Origin: Desulfosporosinus metallidurans
GTDB lineage: Bacteria; Bacillota; Desulfitobacteriia; Desulfitobacteriales; Desulfitobacteriaceae
Length of the DNA: 64,000 nt
Direction of reading: 5' to 3'
Assembly: GCF_001936615.1 (NCBI RefSeq)
Contig: NZ_MLBF01000003.1
Location: 1-64,000 of the forward strand
Part shown: piece by piece, positions 8,131 to 18,408 of the stretch
Numbering within the stretch: the stretch's first letter is position 1
How the letters are laid out: each line of letters starts with the position of its first letter
Notes under the pieces: generated by a model
What the model was told of the DNA's origin: nothing
What the model saw: only the letters and a program-made list of their open reading frames with translations
Databases searched by the model: none
Translations under genes and position numbers: made by a program

Positions 8131-8499
8131 TTAAAAAGCCGCTTTAATCCATATTGTATCAGGGTTTTCTCCCGTCCAACGTATCGCAATCACGTCAAAT
8201 CTTAAACAAGGCCAACTTGTATACCTCTGTTGCACTACGTAATAAGATGCGATTGCTTGCAGTCGTCGCGCCTTTTGTTGGGTTATGGTCTCCTCACCCC
8301 ATCCTCTATAAGACGATCGTCGTGTGCGCACCTCAATGAATACCAGCGCTTCTCCCTCACGGGCTATTATGTCCATCTCCCCTTTAGTGCACCGATAATT
8401 TCGTGTAATAATAGTTAAGCCGGATTCTGTCAGGAAGCGAGCAGCCAATTCCTCTCCGGCCTTTCCCAGAGATTGTCGTTTATTCTCCACAGAAATCAA
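8131..8499 (-). CDS. yraN: YraN/UPF0102 family endonuclease-like protein
   Basis: A protein of 122 aa with the conserved UPF0102 signatures: LGKAGEELAARFL near the N-terminus, NYRCTKGEMDIIA, and VFIEVRTRRS. The spacing resembles restriction-endonuclease folds (Glu, Asp, Glu-x-Lys/Arg). Start is TTG at 8499 behind AAGGAG. yraN often neighbours rnhB and comM; here the two-component genes lie between yraN and comM, and the nuo operon separates it from rnhB. The molecular role of the family is unproven. Confidence 0.88.
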   Translation of the reverse strand: MISVENKRQSLGKAGEELAARFLTESGLTIITRNYRCTKGEMDIIAREGEALVFIEVRTRRSSYRGWGEETITQQKARRLQAIASYYVVQQRYTSWPCLRFDVIAIRWTGENPDTIWIKAAF

Positions 8500-8516
8500 T
8501 GCAACTCCTTCTCCAA

Positions 8517-8545
8517 AGTATACAGTTCCAATTCTTTATACACAA
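8517..8545 (-). promoter_or_regulatory. sigma-A-type promoter for yraN
   Basis: On the minus strand TTGTGT (8540-8545) is followed after 17 bp by TATACT (8517-8522), about 18 nt upstream of the yraN start codon. It would drive yraN and perhaps the two-component genes. Confidence 0.5.
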
Positions 8546-8604
8546 CTAAAAACCCTCTAGACCTCAGAACAATTCGGCAGCTCATTAGTCACTAAACTAA
8601 TACT

Positions 8605-8640
8605 AAAGAGGCCCTCAGCATTAACACTGAGAGCCTCTTA
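8605..8640 (-). terminator. terminator after the nuo operon
   Basis: An AAGAGGC / GCCTCTT stem with an additional CTCAG / CTGAG inner stem, directly downstream of the nuoN stop. The minus-strand side ends TTTAGTATT. It closes the eleven-gene complex I operon and separates it from yraN. Confidence 0.7.
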
Positions 8641-8659
8641 TGAGTGCAGAAAAACAAGA

Positions 8660-10105
8660 TTACTTAATTAAGCTCTGGGCCGCAGCGAACGCCATCTGAG
8701 CTAACGGTGTCGGATAAAGACCGATTGCCAGAGTAATCAACATGGTGAATACCATAGTGAACTTCATCGCTCCATGTACCGGAATATCCGGTAACCCCTC
8801 ACCCTCGCCAAGGAACATCACCTTGACGACCGAGAGATAATAGTACACGGACACCATACTCATCACGAATCCAATATAGGCAATGGCCGTGAACCCTTGG
8901 TCCATAACAGCTGAGAAAAGATAAAACTTCCCTACGAAGCCAGCTAGTGGAGGTATCCCCGCCAAGGATAACAAGGATGCTGTCATAACAACTGCGGCTA
9001 AAGGTGAACGGCGAATCAAACCCGCAAAGTCCTTGATCTGATCACTATCTTGCTTCTCAGACACGTGCGTAGCCACGGCAAACGCTCCCATATTAGCGAA
9101 GACGTAAATCATCGCATAGAAGAGGACCCCTTTGATACCCGCCACGGATTCCGCGATAATCCCCACCATCAAATAACCTGCTTGGGCAATGCTCGAATAC
9201 GCCAATAACCGTTTGATGTTGGTTTGCGGAATCGCGATCAAATTACCCAAGATCATGGTAAGGGATGCTAAAACGACTAACAAGGTTATCCCAGTGCCTG
9301 AAAATGCTTGACTGTTCATCATCAAAAGGTAAACCCGTATCAGAACAGCGAACGCAGCTGCTTTAGAGGCAATAGCCAGGAAAGCAGTGACAGGAGTGGG
9401 AGCCCCCTCATAAATATCCGGAGCCCAGAGATGAAAGGGAACAAGAGAAATCTTAAAACCCAACCCAGCAAGTAGAAAAACCGTAGCTAGGAAAGACGCT
9501 GGAGTGAGGTTTGTCCCTATCTTACTTGCTATTTCTGTGAGTTGTGTCGACCCAGTCAAGCCATAAATAAGACTAATCCCGTAGAGCAAAATAGCAGATG
9601 AAGTGGCACCGAGTACAAGATACTTCACTCCAGCTTCAGAAGAACGGGCATCTTCGGGCAAATAGGCAACTAAAATATAGAAGGAAATCGTCATCAGTTC
9701 GAGGCCGACATACATCGTGATCAGTTCGCCAGCTCCGGCCATGATCATCATTCCTAAGGTCGCCGTTAAAATTAGAGAATAGAATTTGCCACGATGTTCC
9801 GCTAATTTCTGTACATACCCTCCAGAAGAGAGTACGACGAGAAGCGCTGCCACAAGGAAGAGCACTTTAAAGTAAACTGCGAATTGGTCATGAATATACA
9901 TGCCACCCAAGAATAAGGCTTTTGAACCATAGAAGAAATCATACAGGGTATACCCAAGAACACCCAAAAGCGAAAAAACGGTGAGTGGCATTATGCCTTT
10001 TCGTGCGCCTGGTGGAACCAGAAGTCCAATGGCCAAAATAATCAAGGCCAGTGCGGTTAGTGCAACTTCAGGTGTGAGCACTGTAGCGATATTGAAATCT
10101 ACCAT
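8660..10105 (-). CDS. nuoN: NADH-quinone oxidoreductase subunit N
   Basis: Antiporter-like membrane subunit of complex I, 481 aa with about 14 membrane helices. It carries the proton-pathway features of the ND2/NuoN family: a conserved Glu in helix 5 (GLELMTISFYILVAYL), a Lys in the broken helix region (FKISLVPFHLWAPDIYEGAP), and the ASKAAAFAVLIR segment. The length is normal. It is last of the operon; its start shares one base with the nuoM stop, indicating translational coupling. A hairpin terminator follows. Confidence 0.97.
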   Translation of the reverse strand: MVDFNIATVLTPEVALTALALIILAIGLLVPPGARKGIMPLTVFSLLGVLGYTLYDFFYGSKALFLGGMYIHDQFAVYFKVLFLVAALLVVLSSGGYVQKLAEHRGKFYSLILTATLGMMIMAGAGELITMYVGLELMTISFYILVAYLPEDARSSEAGVKYLVLGATSSAILLYGISLIYGLTGSTQLTEIASKIGTNLTPASFLATVFLLAGLGFKISLVPFHLWAPDIYEGAPTPVTAFLAIASKAAAFAVLIRVYLLMMNSQAFSGTGITLLVVLASLTMILGNLIAIPQTNIKRLLAYSSIAQAGYLMVGIIAESVAGIKGVLFYAMIYVFANMGAFAVATHVSEKQDSDQIKDFAGLIRRSPLAAVVMTASLLSLAGIPPLAGFVGKFYLFSAVMDQGFTAIAYIGFVMSMVSVYYYLSVVKVMFLGEGEGLPDIPVHGAMKFTMVFTMLITLAIGLYPTPLAQMAFAAAQSLIK

Positions 10106-11646
10106 CAGAACAACCCTCCAATCTTGGCCTGACTCACCGTTTCTAGTACTTTGGTAAGGCCTGAGGAGACAACCCCAGTATCAATCAATCCCATCAAGAT
10201 GTTTGGGAATATGCCTACACTAAAAATCACAAACCCAAGTATGACTAGTGGGATCAATTCAGGTCCACGAATGTCTTTCAGATGGTCCCATTCGGGACGA
10301 CGCGGCCCGAACAAAACGTTGGCGATAACCCTTAAGGTGTAAACAGCGGTAAAAATGATCCCTGCGATACCCAGTATTGCTTGAACAGGGAGAACCTTTA
10401 TCGTACCCATAAAAATCGTAAATTCTGCAATGAAGTTGACGGTACCCGGTAACCCCAGGGAGGCTAAACCCGCAATCATGAACCCAATGGCTAAACGCGG
10501 CATTTGATGAGCAAGCCCACCTAGGTCAGGAATATTGCGAGTATGCGTCTTCTCGTAGATAAATCCAATCATCGAGAAGAATAAGGCAGACATGACTCCG
10601 TGCGCAAACATCATGGCTACGGCACCGTTCATGGCGGTCGGATTCAGGGCCGCAATTGCGATGAGAACGTATCCCATATGGCTTACGGATGAGTATCCAA
10701 CGACATATTTGAGATCCTTTTGGGCCAAGGCAATGAAGGCTGCATAAAGGACGTTGCCTATGGCCAACACCGCAATGACCGGAGCCCAGTACCTCGCACC
10801 TATTGGAAGAACATAGACACCCAAGCGAATTAACCCATAGCCCCCAATCTTCTTTAAGACTCCTGCATGGATCATACTAACAGCAGTCGGAGCTCCAGCA
10901 TAACCGTCAGGGGACCAGGAGTGAAAGGGGAACATGGAAATGAGAGACCCAAAACCAAAGAGCATTAAACCAAAAGCGACTTTTTGAAACGAAGGACTGT
11001 AGAGTTCTTGCCGCGCAGCTAACTGATCGAACATAAACGTTGGATTTCCATTTCTAGCTGCGGCCAAGTAAAGCGCAATCAAGGCAACCAGAAGGAATGC
11101 CGATCCAATGAGCAAGTAAATGGTCAACTTCATACCGGCATATTCTTTCGTGACACGCTTCGTACTTCCCCATATGATCACCATGATGTAAATTGGAATA
11201 ACCACAATCTCATAGAAGAGGAAGAAGATAAACAAATCACGCGCAATAAACGTTCCCATGACCCCTGTGATGAGAATAAGGAGCAAAACAAAGAATTCTT
11301 TGGTGCGCTTCTCCATATTCCAAGAGGCATAGATGGAGGAAAAACCAATCAGGTTCGTCAGAAGAAGCATGGGCAAACTTAATCCGTCCACTCCAAAGGC
11401 TAAGTTGACACCGATATCAGGAACCCAAGGTATTGTCAACGTAAACTGCATTCCACCCAGGGAGCGATTATAGGCAAAGAAAGCATATAGGGAGAGTGCC
11501 ATAGCGACAAATGTGCCAACGGCTGCAACAATTCTAATCAACTTTCTCTCTTCTTTAGGGATAAAAACAATCATGAGCATCGCCAATACGGGTGAAAGCA
11601 GGATGGCGGGCAGAAGTAGTGAACCCGTTGTTGGTAGTGTCGTCAT
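10105..11646 (-). CDS. nuoM: NADH-quinone oxidoreductase subunit M
   Basis: Second antiporter-like subunit, 513 aa. It has the ND4 signatures: FYEIVVIPIYIMVIIWG with the essential Glu, SMFPFHSWSPDGYAGAPTAV, and MIHAGVLKKIGGYGLIR with the Lys. Proton translocation in the membrane arm is established for the family. It is coupled to both neighbours by single-base overlaps. No unusual features. Confidence 0.97.
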   Translation of the reverse strand: MTTLPTTGSLLLPAILLSPVLAMLMIVFIPKEERKLIRIVAAVGTFVAMALSLYAFFAYNRSLGGMQFTLTIPWVPDIGVNLAFGVDGLSLPMLLLTNLIGFSSIYASWNMEKRTKEFFVLLLILITGVMGTFIARDLFIFFLFYEIVVIPIYIMVIIWGSTKRVTKEYAGMKLTIYLLIGSAFLLVALIALYLAAARNGNPTFMFDQLAARQELYSPSFQKVAFGLMLFGFGSLISMFPFHSWSPDGYAGAPTAVSMIHAGVLKKIGGYGLIRLGVYVLPIGARYWAPVIAVLAIGNVLYAAFIALAQKDLKYVVGYSSVSHMGYVLIAIAALNPTAMNGAVAMMFAHGVMSALFFSMIGFIYEKTHTRNIPDLGGLAHQMPRLAIGFMIAGLASLGLPGTVNFIAEFTIFMGTIKVLPVQAILGIAGIIFTAVYTLRVIANVLFGPRRPEWDHLKDIRGPELIPLVILGFVIFSVGIFPNILMGLIDTGVVSSGLTKVLETVSQAKIGGLF

Positions 11647-13577
11647 TATTTCACACCTCCTAGCGTCGCTAAGGGGTTAAGAGTCGTCAGTTGACCTTCC
11701 CCAAAGGCGAAGACCAAATAAAGAACAACGACTGCAAAAAAGAACACCATAGCATAAGTTTGTAGCTGTCCCGTGCTCGTCCTGCGGAGTGTTTTGGCAC
11801 TTCCGCGCGTGATTAAAGCGATTCCATTCACGACCCCGTCGATCACATAGATGTCAAACCAATACAAGGCTTTACCCAAACCATCCATAATGTTATGAAT
11901 TAGCCAGAGATATAACTCATCAATGTAGTATTTATTTTGGAGCACTTTATAGACTCCAGGGAAGCGGGCAACAATGGCCTCCGCCGCAATCGATTTTTTG
12001 AGGTAGATCGTGTAAGCCAAGCCGATACCGAGCAGTCCCGCGATCACGGAAATGCCAGCTAAACCCCAATGCATTGCTTCTGCTTCAAATTCTCCATAAT
12101 GAACAAAGAAAGCAAAGTTATGCTCTGGCAAGGACACAAGCCCACCAACAACGCTAAAGAAGGCGAGAATTATCAAAGGAATCGTCATGCTCCAGGGAGA
12201 TTCATGGGGATGGTTTTCCGGTTTTTCAGGCCCCATAAACGCCACAAAGAACAGTCTGCTCATGTAGAACGCTGTTAAGAACGCTGTAAACAGTCCCACT
12301 GCATAAATGATGGGATGCCCATTGAGCAAGGCGTTGGCTAGAATTTCATCTTTTGACCAGAATCCTGCAAACGGTGGAACTCCTGAGATAGCCAAAACAC
12401 CGATGAAAAAGGTCCAACCTGTAATCGGCATTTTCTTCCATAGTCCACCCATATCCCAAATATTTTGCTTTTCATGCAAGGCATGAATAACTGAACCAGC
12501 ACCCAAGAACATTAAGGCCTTAAAGAAGGCATGGGTCATTAAGTGGAACATGGATCCAGAATACGAACCAACACCGAGGGCAAACATCATATAGCCCAGT
12601 TGGCTTAAGGTTGAATAGGCTAGAATACGTTTAATGTCATCTTGCGCGATCGCTATGGACGCCGCAAAGATGGCTGTGAAAGCACCCAATCCTGCAATAA
12701 ACTGAAGTGCGGCCGGAGAGGCATGAAAGAGGAAATACATCCGTGCCACTAAGTAAACTCCGGCGACAACCATGGTTGCTGCATGGATCAGGGCACTAAC
12801 TGGCGTCGGACCTTCCATGGCGTCTGGTAACCAAACGTGTAGGGGAAACTGTCCTGACTTGCCCAGCGGTCCCATAAAGACGAGGAACGCCATGACTGTC
12901 ACGTAGCTCACGGTACCGACGACGGCCACATTCTGTAAATTTGCACTCAACGCTGCAGAAAGGGCGACAAAATCGAGGGTTCCGAACTTGTTATAGAGAA
13001 AAAGGATTCCTAAAAGTAAGCCAAAGTCGCCGACACGGGTCGTAATAAACGCTTTTTTCGCAGCTTCCCGCGCCGATACTTTGAAGTACCAAAAACCGAT
13101 GAGTAGGTAGGAACATAAGCCCACCAATTCCCAGAAAATAAAGAGCTGTAATAAGTTGGTGGCTATGACCATTCCTAGCATTGCTGAGGCAAACAGAGAT
13201 TGATACGCATAGTAGCGCGACCATCCCTTGTCCCCATGCATGTAGCCTAACGAATAAATTTGTACCATGGAGGCAACTAACGTCACAACAAACAACATCA
13301 TGGCACTTAAAGGATCGATGACTGTGCCAAAATTGATCTTTAAACCCATAATATTAAGCCAATTCACGTTCACGATTGCAGGATTTTCCACTAGTTCTGC
13401 TCCCGACTGAATGACGCCGATGCCTATAGCAACAGCTATACCCAGAGCGGTGAGAATTGCGAGAATCGAAACTGTGGAAGACAGTCCTTTGGATCGTTTC
13501 GTAACAAAGGCGATGAGTAGAAACGACAGGAAGGGCAAAGCAGGAATTAACCATGCCCACTGAAAGAGATCATGCAT
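11646..13577 (-). CDS. nuoL: NADH-quinone oxidoreductase subunit L
   Basis: Distal antiporter-like subunit, about 643 aa from the ATG at 13577 (AGGTAGG 11 nt upstream); a GTG at 13589 is possible but too close to that site. It has the ND5 core: FWELVGLCSYLLIGFW, GKSGQFPLHVWLPDAMEGPTP, HAATMVVAGVYL and DDIKRILAYSTLSQLGYM. The C-terminal lateral helix and anchoring helix are present (YYIDELYLWLIHNIMDGLG onward). The length is as expected. 3' end overlaps nuoM by one base. Confidence 0.97.
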   Translation of the reverse strand: MHDLFQWAWLIPALPFLSFLLIAFVTKRSKGLSSTVSILAILTALGIAVAIGIGVIQSGAELVENPAIVNVNWLNIMGLKINFGTVIDPLSAMMLFVVTLVASMVQIYSLGYMHGDKGWSRYYAYQSLFASAMLGMVIATNLLQLFIFWELVGLCSYLLIGFWYFKVSAREAAKKAFITTRVGDFGLLLGILFLYNKFGTLDFVALSAALSANLQNVAVVGTVSYVTVMAFLVFMGPLGKSGQFPLHVWLPDAMEGPTPVSALIHAATMVVAGVYLVARMYFLFHASPAALQFIAGLGAFTAIFAASIAIAQDDIKRILAYSTLSQLGYMMFALGVGSYSGSMFHLMTHAFFKALMFLGAGSVIHALHEKQNIWDMGGLWKKMPITGWTFFIGVLAISGVPPFAGFWSKDEILANALLNGHPIIYAVGLFTAFLTAFYMSRLFFVAFMGPEKPENHPHESPWSMTIPLIILAFFSVVGGLVSLPEHNFAFFVHYGEFEAEAMHWGLAGISVIAGLLGIGLAYTIYLKKSIAAEAIVARFPGVYKVLQNKYYIDELYLWLIHNIMDGLGKALYWFDIYVIDGVVNGIALITRGSAKTLRRTSTGQLQTYAMVFFFAVVVLYLVFAFGEGQLTTLNPLATLGGVK

Positions 13578-13610
13578 TTCCTTGAACACCTACCTTCTCC
13601 ATAGTCTCTC

Positions 13611-13964
13611 TTACCACTTCAACCAATTAAACTCGTCGACATTCGTCGACTGACGGTTACGGTAAATGGCAATAACCAAAGCGAGTCCGACAGCCACTTC
13701 AGCAGCAGCGACCACAATGACAAAAAGTGCTGCAACATGCCCCGTCAGAACATAGTGAATATCGATTTTTTGGTTCCAGATAAATCGATTGAAGGCCACA
13801 AAGTTAATATTAACCGCGTTAAGCATGAGCTCAATCGACATGAGAATTGCCACAATATTCTTCTTGGCAAAGACCCCGTAAAGCCCGAGGCAAAAGAGCA
13901 TGGCACCAACCAAGAGATACGTGGAAAGCCCAACACTTAAATTGCTTAAGTTACTTAAGTTCAT
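13611..13964 (-). CDS. nuoK: NADH-quinone oxidoreductase subunit K
   Basis: Small membrane subunit, 117 aa with three helices. It contains the conserved Glu of [19 protein letters not shown] and a second acidic residue in [17 protein letters not shown], both on the proton path of complex I. The N-terminus is a repeated NLSNLSNLS encoded by a ~9-bp tandem repeat, so the exact start is uncertain. The ATG lies inside the last codons of nuoJ (14-bp overlap). Confidence 0.95.
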   Translation of the reverse strand: MNLSNLSNLSVGLSTYLLVGAMLFCLGLYGVFAKKNIVAILMSIELMLNAVNINFVAFNRFIWNQKIDIHYVLTGHVAALFVIVVAAAEVAVGLALVIAIYRNRQSTNVDEFNWLKW

Positions 13965-14463
13965 GTGTTCGTTTCACTCCCTTCGCCAAAATCACAGCTC
14001 CAGCTAAAGCAACGGTGAGCAAAACAGCGGCTGCTTCAAAGGGAACCATAAATTGAGTCAATAAGAGAAGTGATAAATCCTCAGTCGAGCCGCCGCCTGT
14101 CCACGGGGTTGGTAAAACGCGCCAGTCTGCATTTCCAAGGATGACAAGAGCGATCACAATAAACACGAGAGACGCAACCAGAGCACCCCAGCCCCAATTG
14201 CGAGTTTCAAGACTGCTCTCTTGAACTTCTCCACGCAAGGTCAACATAACCGCAAAAACCACCATAATAGCTACCGCACCTGTGTAGACCAGCAACTGAA
14301 CAGCCGCCAAAAAGTCTGCATTCATCAGAACGTAAAGCACAGCAACTCCCGAAAAGGAAAGTGCGAGATAAAGCGCGCTATGCACAATGTTCTTAGATGT
14401 GACGACACCCCAGGCAGCTGCAATCGTCAAGATTGCAAAGATAAAGAAAATAATAGTGCCCAC
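13951..14463 (-). CDS. nuoJ: NADH-quinone oxidoreductase subunit J
   Basis: Membrane subunit of 170 aa with five helices. It shows the ND6 motif [21 protein letters not shown], which forms the pi-bulge helix next to the quinone tunnel. Start is GTG at 14463 two bases after the nuoI stop, with GGGAAGGTGG upstream. The length is normal. Confidence 0.95.
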   Translation of the reverse strand: MGTIIFFIFAILTIAAAWGVVTSKNIVHSALYLALSFSGVAVLYVLMNADFLAAVQLLVYTGAVAIMVVFAVMLTLRGEVQESSLETRNWGWGALVASLVFIVIALVILGNADWRVLPTPWTGGGSTEDLSLLLLTQFMVPFEAAAVLLTVALAGAVILAKGVKRTHELK

Positions 14464-14465
14464 GC

Positions 14466-14867
14466 TTATCCCACCTTCCCTTTACGCTCAGCCCGTTTAA
14501 TCATATCCCACTGCATATCTCCCGGTTCATAGACTGCGTTTTCGTAATCCTGAGTTACCGTTAAGGCCTTGGTCGGACAAGCTTCTGTGCACATACCACA
14601 GAACAAGCACCGGCCAACATCCATATGATAAGACTTAAGCACTTTTTTGTTGTTTTCATCTTTTTCGCTCGTCAATTTGATGACTGAGTTAGGACAGGCC
14701 ATGGCACACATATTACAAGAAATACACTTATCAGGTTGCAGCCCCATGGAACTACGCACCTTGGTCGGAAGATTGGGTTTCACCTCTGGGTAAAACTCCG
14801 TGATATTCGGACCGACCATGCGTTTGAACGTGATGCCTAATCCTGTTAGTAAGCCTTTACCAAACAC
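14466..14867 (-). CDS. nuoI: NADH-quinone oxidoreductase subunit I (2x[4Fe-4S])
   Basis: Ferredoxin-like subunit, 133 aa. Two clusters are bound by CISCNMCAMACP and CLFCGMCTEACP (clusters N6a and N6b), passing electrons to NuoB. The spacing between the Cys groups is normal. In an enzyme without NuoEFG this subunit and NuoB/C/D form the whole peripheral arm, so it could be the entry point for a ferredoxin-like donor (inference). Tightly packed between nuoH and nuoJ. Confidence 0.96.
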   Translation of the reverse strand: MFGKGLLTGLGITFKRMVGPNITEFYPEVKPNLPTKVRSSMGLQPDKCISCNMCAMACPNSVIKLTSEKDENNKKVLKSYHMDVGRCLFCGMCTEACPTKALTVTQDYENAVYEPGDMQWDMIKRAERKGKVG

Positions 14868-14871
14868 TATG

Positions 14872-15918
14872 TCACCCTCCCATCACGAATCGATAAATGT
14901 AGATTCCCAAACCCGTTAAAAAGATGTTTAAAATTGAAAGCGGTAACAACACTTTCCAAGCTAAGTGCATTAAATGATCGACACGAATTCTGGGGAAAGT
15001 CCAACGAACCCACATCATAAAGAAGATGATAATCCCGACTTTCAACCAGAACCATACCCAACCGGGCAAGAACATCGGCCCCTGCCAACCGCCAAGAAAC
15101 ACGGTTGCTGCGAGAGCAGACACTGCCGTCATATTTCCGTACTCTCCAAGGAAAAACAACCCCCAGCGGAGTCCCGTGTACTCAGTAAACGGTCCTGCAA
15201 CAACTTCTTGATCCGCTTCAACTAAGTCAAACGGTGCACGGTTGACTTCTGCCAATCCAGCAATGATATAGATTACAAATGCCAAGGGTTGCAGAACAAT
15301 AAAGGGTATGGTTGCCTGCGCTTTTACTATAGTGCCTAAATTAAACGATTGCGTGATCATGACAACCCCCAGCAAAGAGAAAAGCAAAGGGATTTCATAA
15401 CTGATCATTTGGGCAACAGCCCGCATGCCACCAAGCAAAGAGTATTTATTATTGGATCCCCATGCTGCCATTAAAAAGGCCAGTGTTGAAATAGCGGAGA
15501 TCGCTAGAAAATAAAAAATTCCTAAATCGAGATCAATGGGTGCCATTCCATTTCCATAAGGAATGACAGCTAAGGTCATCATCGGGAGTGAGAAGATAAT
15601 CATTGGCGCAACTTTAAAGATAAACTTATCAGCACCTGCTGGCGTAACATCCTCTTTCCCCATGAGTTTCAAGGCGTCTGCTATAGTCTGGAACCATCCG
15701 CGCGGACCAAGACGATTAGGGCCTGTCCTTTGTGACGTCCAACCTGCTATTTTACGTTCAAGTAAAATCAAAATCAGAGCAGCCAGCACAATAATGACAA
15801 CCACGACGATAAAATTAATTACATCCATGGTTAAATTAGCCCAAACTGAGTGGGGATCCGCAAAAAGACTACGGATGGCAGCCGCAATAATCAGAAATAG
15901 ATTATTTAAAGTCTCCAT
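14872..15918 (-). CDS. nuoH: NADH-quinone oxidoreductase subunit H
   Basis: ND1-type subunit, 348 aa with eight helices, forming the quinone chamber at the junction of the arms. Signatures: [21 protein letters not shown] near the N-terminus, the acidic loop [21 protein letters not shown], and [20 protein letters not shown] near the end. The length is normal. No oddities. Confidence 0.97.
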   Translation of the reverse strand: METLNNLFLIIAAAIRSLFADPHSVWANLTMDVINFIVVVVIIVLAALILILLERKIAGWTSQRTGPNRLGPRGWFQTIADALKLMGKEDVTPAGADKFIFKVAPMIIFSLPMMTLAVIPYGNGMAPIDLDLGIFYFLAISAISTLAFLMAAWGSNNKYSLLGGMRAVAQMISYEIPLLFSLLGVVMITQSFNLGTIVKAQATIPFIVLQPLAFVIYIIAGLAEVNRAPFDLVEADQEVVAGPFTEYTGLRWGLFFLGEYGNMTAVSALAATVFLGGWQGPMFLPGWVWFWLKVGIIIFFMMWVRWTFPRIRVDHLMHLAWKVLLPLSILNIFLTGLGIYIYRFVMGG

Positions 15919-15943
15919 CTTATTCTCCCCTCATTGGAATTTA

Positions 15944-17047
15944 CTACTTATCGACTTCACCCAATACAGCGTCCAACGTTGCAAAAATCGCGATAACGTC
16001 TTGGATTTTCCATCCCACAGCCACAATTGGGAGCATCTGTATGTTAATGAATGTGCCTGGGCGGATACGAACCCGAGACGGTTTCGTCGTTCCATCACTA
16101 ACGATATAGAATCCCAGCTCCCCTTTGGGGTTTTCTACGCGGTGATACACTTCACCAACCGGAGGTTTGATAACTTTAGGTACCTTGGCCATAATCGGTC
16201 CTTCTGGAATATCACGTACCGCTTGCTTGATGATCTTAATACTTTCAACGATCTCGTCCATCCGGATTAAAGTACGGTCATAACTGTCGCACCCCGTACG
16301 AACCGGTACCTTGAAGTCAAATCGGTCGTAGATGCTATAGGGTTCCGCTTTACGTACGTCATAATTCACTCCTGACGCTCGTAAGACTGGACCTGTAATA
16401 GAGAGGTTTTCCGCGAGCTCCTTAGATAAAATACCGATGTTCTTCAATCGACCTTGAGTAATCTCATTCCCTAAAAAGACACCGTAGTATTCTTCGAGCA
16501 TCTCGGGTGTATCATCAAGGAACGCTTTTAGAGCCGGCCAAAATTCTGCTGGTGGCTCTGCGCTCAATCCCCCTATGCGCATGATATTAACGGTCAAGCG
16601 ACTTCCAGCAGTCATCTCAAACATATCTAAGATACGTTCGCGATCACGGAAAGCATAAGACCATGCCGTCCACCCAGCAATATCGAGCGCTGTACTCGCA
16701 ATCATAACCTGGTGGCTGGCAATCCGAGCAAGTTCTCCGAAAATGACCCGAAGATATTCTGCCCGCTCAGGAATTTCAACACTCATAAGTTTCTCTACAG
16801 TTTGAACATAGGCCCAATTGTTATGCGGAGATGCCAGGTAATCCAAACGATCCGTATATGGGATAAACTGTGAATAGGTTCGGCTTTCCGCTAGTTTTTC
16901 CATTCCTCGATGGAGATACCCTAATTTCGGTTCAATTTTTGTAACGGTTTCACCCTCTAGATGGACCACCATACGAAACACGCCGTGCATACTCGGGTGC
17001 TGGGGGCCCATGTTCAAGACGAGTTCTTGTGTATTTTTAACAGCCAT
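15944..17047 (-). CDS. nuoD: NADH-quinone oxidoreductase subunit D
   Basis: 49-kDa-type subunit, 367 aa, related to NiFe-hydrogenase large subunits but without the Ni-binding Cys. It contains NMGPQHPSMHGVFRMVVHLEG with the His that contacts quinone, GYLHRGMEKLAESR, and DRLDYLASPHNN with the quinone-binding Tyr/Asp region further on. It is separate from nuoC, unlike the fused nuoCD of enterobacteria. Confidence 0.97.
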   Translation of the reverse strand: MAVKNTQELVLNMGPQHPSMHGVFRMVVHLEGETVTKIEPKLGYLHRGMEKLAESRTYSQFIPYTDRLDYLASPHNNWAYVQTVEKLMSVEIPERAEYLRVIFGELARIASHQVMIASTALDIAGWTAWSYAFRDRERILDMFEMTAGSRLTVNIMRIGGLSAEPPAEFWPALKAFLDDTPEMLEEYYGVFLGNEITQGRLKNIGILSKELAENLSITGPVLRASGVNYDVRKAEPYSIYDRFDFKVPVRTGCDSYDRTLIRMDEIVESIKIIKQAVRDIPEGPIMAKVPKVIKPPVGEVYHRVENPKGELGFYIVSDGTTKPSRVRIRPGTFINIQMLPIVAVGWKIQDVIAIFATLDAVLGEVDK

Positions 17048-17058
17048 GGTTTTCCCCC

Positions 17059-17547
17059 CTATTCCCCTTCTGTGCGTTGGCGCACGACGTTTCGAAGCTC
17101 AATCGGCTCGGTTACATAATCCTTGCGCAACGGATAACCTTCAAAATCATCCCATAGATAAATTCGCTTTAGATTGGGATGCCCTTTAAATATAATTCCG
17201 AACATATCATAAGCTTCACGCTCAAGGTAGTTTGCACCTTGCCAGATCCTAGTCGCTGAATCGATCACCGGATTTTCGCGTTCAACGATCGCCTTCACGC
17301 GTAAACGCTGTGGCCCGCGGAGGCTTGACAATTGATAGACCACTTCCAGATGATCGACAAGGTCTAATCCACACAAATCGTGCAGAAAGTCACATGGAAC
17401 ATCGGGGAAGTTTTTAGCCCCAGTTAGAGTTTCCATAATATAAGGTGCTTTAACTTTTAAAATAAGTGCCCCTACACTCTCTTCTACCTCGCCATTGACC
17501 CGGATTGCAAGCTCTTCAATCCGTTGTCTTAATACTTTATTTTCCAT
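17059..17547 (-). CDS. nuoC: NADH-quinone oxidoreductase subunit C
   Basis: 30-kDa-type subunit, 162 aa. It carries the family motif [22 protein letters not shown] and YPLRKDY near the C-terminus. It packs against NuoD in the peripheral arm and has no cofactor. The ATG at 17547 lies inside the 3' end of nuoB (11-bp overlap). Confidence 0.96.
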   Translation of the reverse strand: MENKVLRQRIEELAIRVNGEVEESVGALILKVKAPYIMETLTGAKNFPDVPCDFLHDLCGLDLVDHLEVVYQLSSLRGPQRLRVKAIVERENPVIDSATRIWQGANYLEREAYDMFGIIFKGHPNLKRIYLWDDFEGYPLRKDYVTEPIELRNVVRQRTEGE

Positions 17548-18058
17548 TTCTCATTAACCTCACCTTAGCGGGATTGGAAACCTTATACTGAAGTTGTAAA
17601 AGCCCGTAGAGCAATGATTCCGGCCGTGGAGGACAGCCAGGGATATAAACATCCACTGGAACAATCTTATCGACACCAGCCATCATCGCATAGGAATCCA
17701 CAAAAGGTCCCCCTGCGTTTGCACAACTTCCCATCGCAATAACCCATTTTGGTTCAGGCATTTGGTCATAAATACGGCGCAACAGTGGTGCCATTTTACG
17801 AGTACAAGTTCCAGCCACAATCATAACATCCGCTTGACGAGGGGAAGCACGAAAAACCTCCCAGCCAAACCTTGAAATGTCATAACGAGGTCCGCCCGTA
17901 GCCATCATTTCAATCGCGCAGCAAGCTAAACCAAACGTGACTGGCCAGAAAGAATGCCCGCGAGCCCAGTTTAGAAGTTTATCAATGTTGGTAACCAGAA
18001 CGTTTTTTTCCATTAACGCTTCGTCCTCGCGAAGCTGTTTTTCTAAGGCTACATCCAC
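17537..18058 (-). CDS. nuoB: NADH-quinone oxidoreductase subunit B
   Basis: 20-kDa-type subunit of 173 aa that binds terminal cluster N2. The Cys ligands are visible in [27 protein letters not shown] and PGCPPRPE. I start at GTG 18058 (protein begins MDVALEKQ) because GGAAGG lies 9 nt upstream; the frame is open for another 37 codons but this would bury it in nuoA. The chosen start overlaps the nuoA stop by 10 bp. Confidence 0.96.
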   Translation of the reverse strand: MDVALEKQLREDEALMEKNVLVTNIDKLLNWARGHSFWPVTFGLACCAIEMMATGGPRYDISRFGWEVFRASPRQADVMIVAGTCTRKMAPLLRRIYDQMPEPKWVIAMGSCANAGGPFVDSYAMMAGVDKIVPVDVYIPGCPPRPESLLYGLLQLQYKVSNPAKVRLMRNGK

Positions 18059-18408
18059 TCTAAAGCACCTTCCTTCCAAGCATACCAGAAGCCGACCAAG
18101 AGAATGAGAATAAAGACGAACATTTCCACAAAGGCAAATGTTCCAAGCTTTTGGAATGTGAGCGCCCACGGATATAAGAAAACTGTTTCAACATCGAAGG
18201 CGGCAAATACTAAGGCATACATGAAATAATTACTTTTGAATCCAAGCCAGGTCCGACCAATGGTCTCATTACCACATTCATAAGTCGTTAGCTTTTCTTT
18301 GTTCGGTTTTTTGGGTGCCAATAACTTTGGCATGATCATCATAATGATCGAGACAGCTATTGCCCCAACGAGAAACACTCCTACTCCTGCAAAATTATTA
18401 TCAGGCAT
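18049..18408 (-). CDS. nuoA: NADH-quinone oxidoreductase subunit A
   Basis: ND3-type subunit, 119 aa with three helices. The conserved loop between helices 1 and 2 reads [16 protein letters not shown], where the Cys is the switch residue known from ND3, followed by [12 protein letters not shown] in helix 2. First gene of the operon. A strong GGAGG site lies just upstream. The 116-bp gap to rnhB must hold the promoter; I see a possible TATAGAT box near 18440 but no clear -35. Confidence 0.96.
   Translation of the reverse strand: MPDNNFAGVGVFLVGAIAVSIIMMIMPKLLAPKKPNKEKLTTYECGNETIGRTWLGFKSNYFMYALVFAAFDVETVFLYPWALTFQKLGTFAFVEMFVFILILLVGFWYAWKEGALEWM

Noticed and set aside
15563..16270. 235-codon open frame on the plus strand
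   Set aside because: It lies antisense to nuoH and nuoD, which have full family conservation. The translated product has no motif and no ribosome site.
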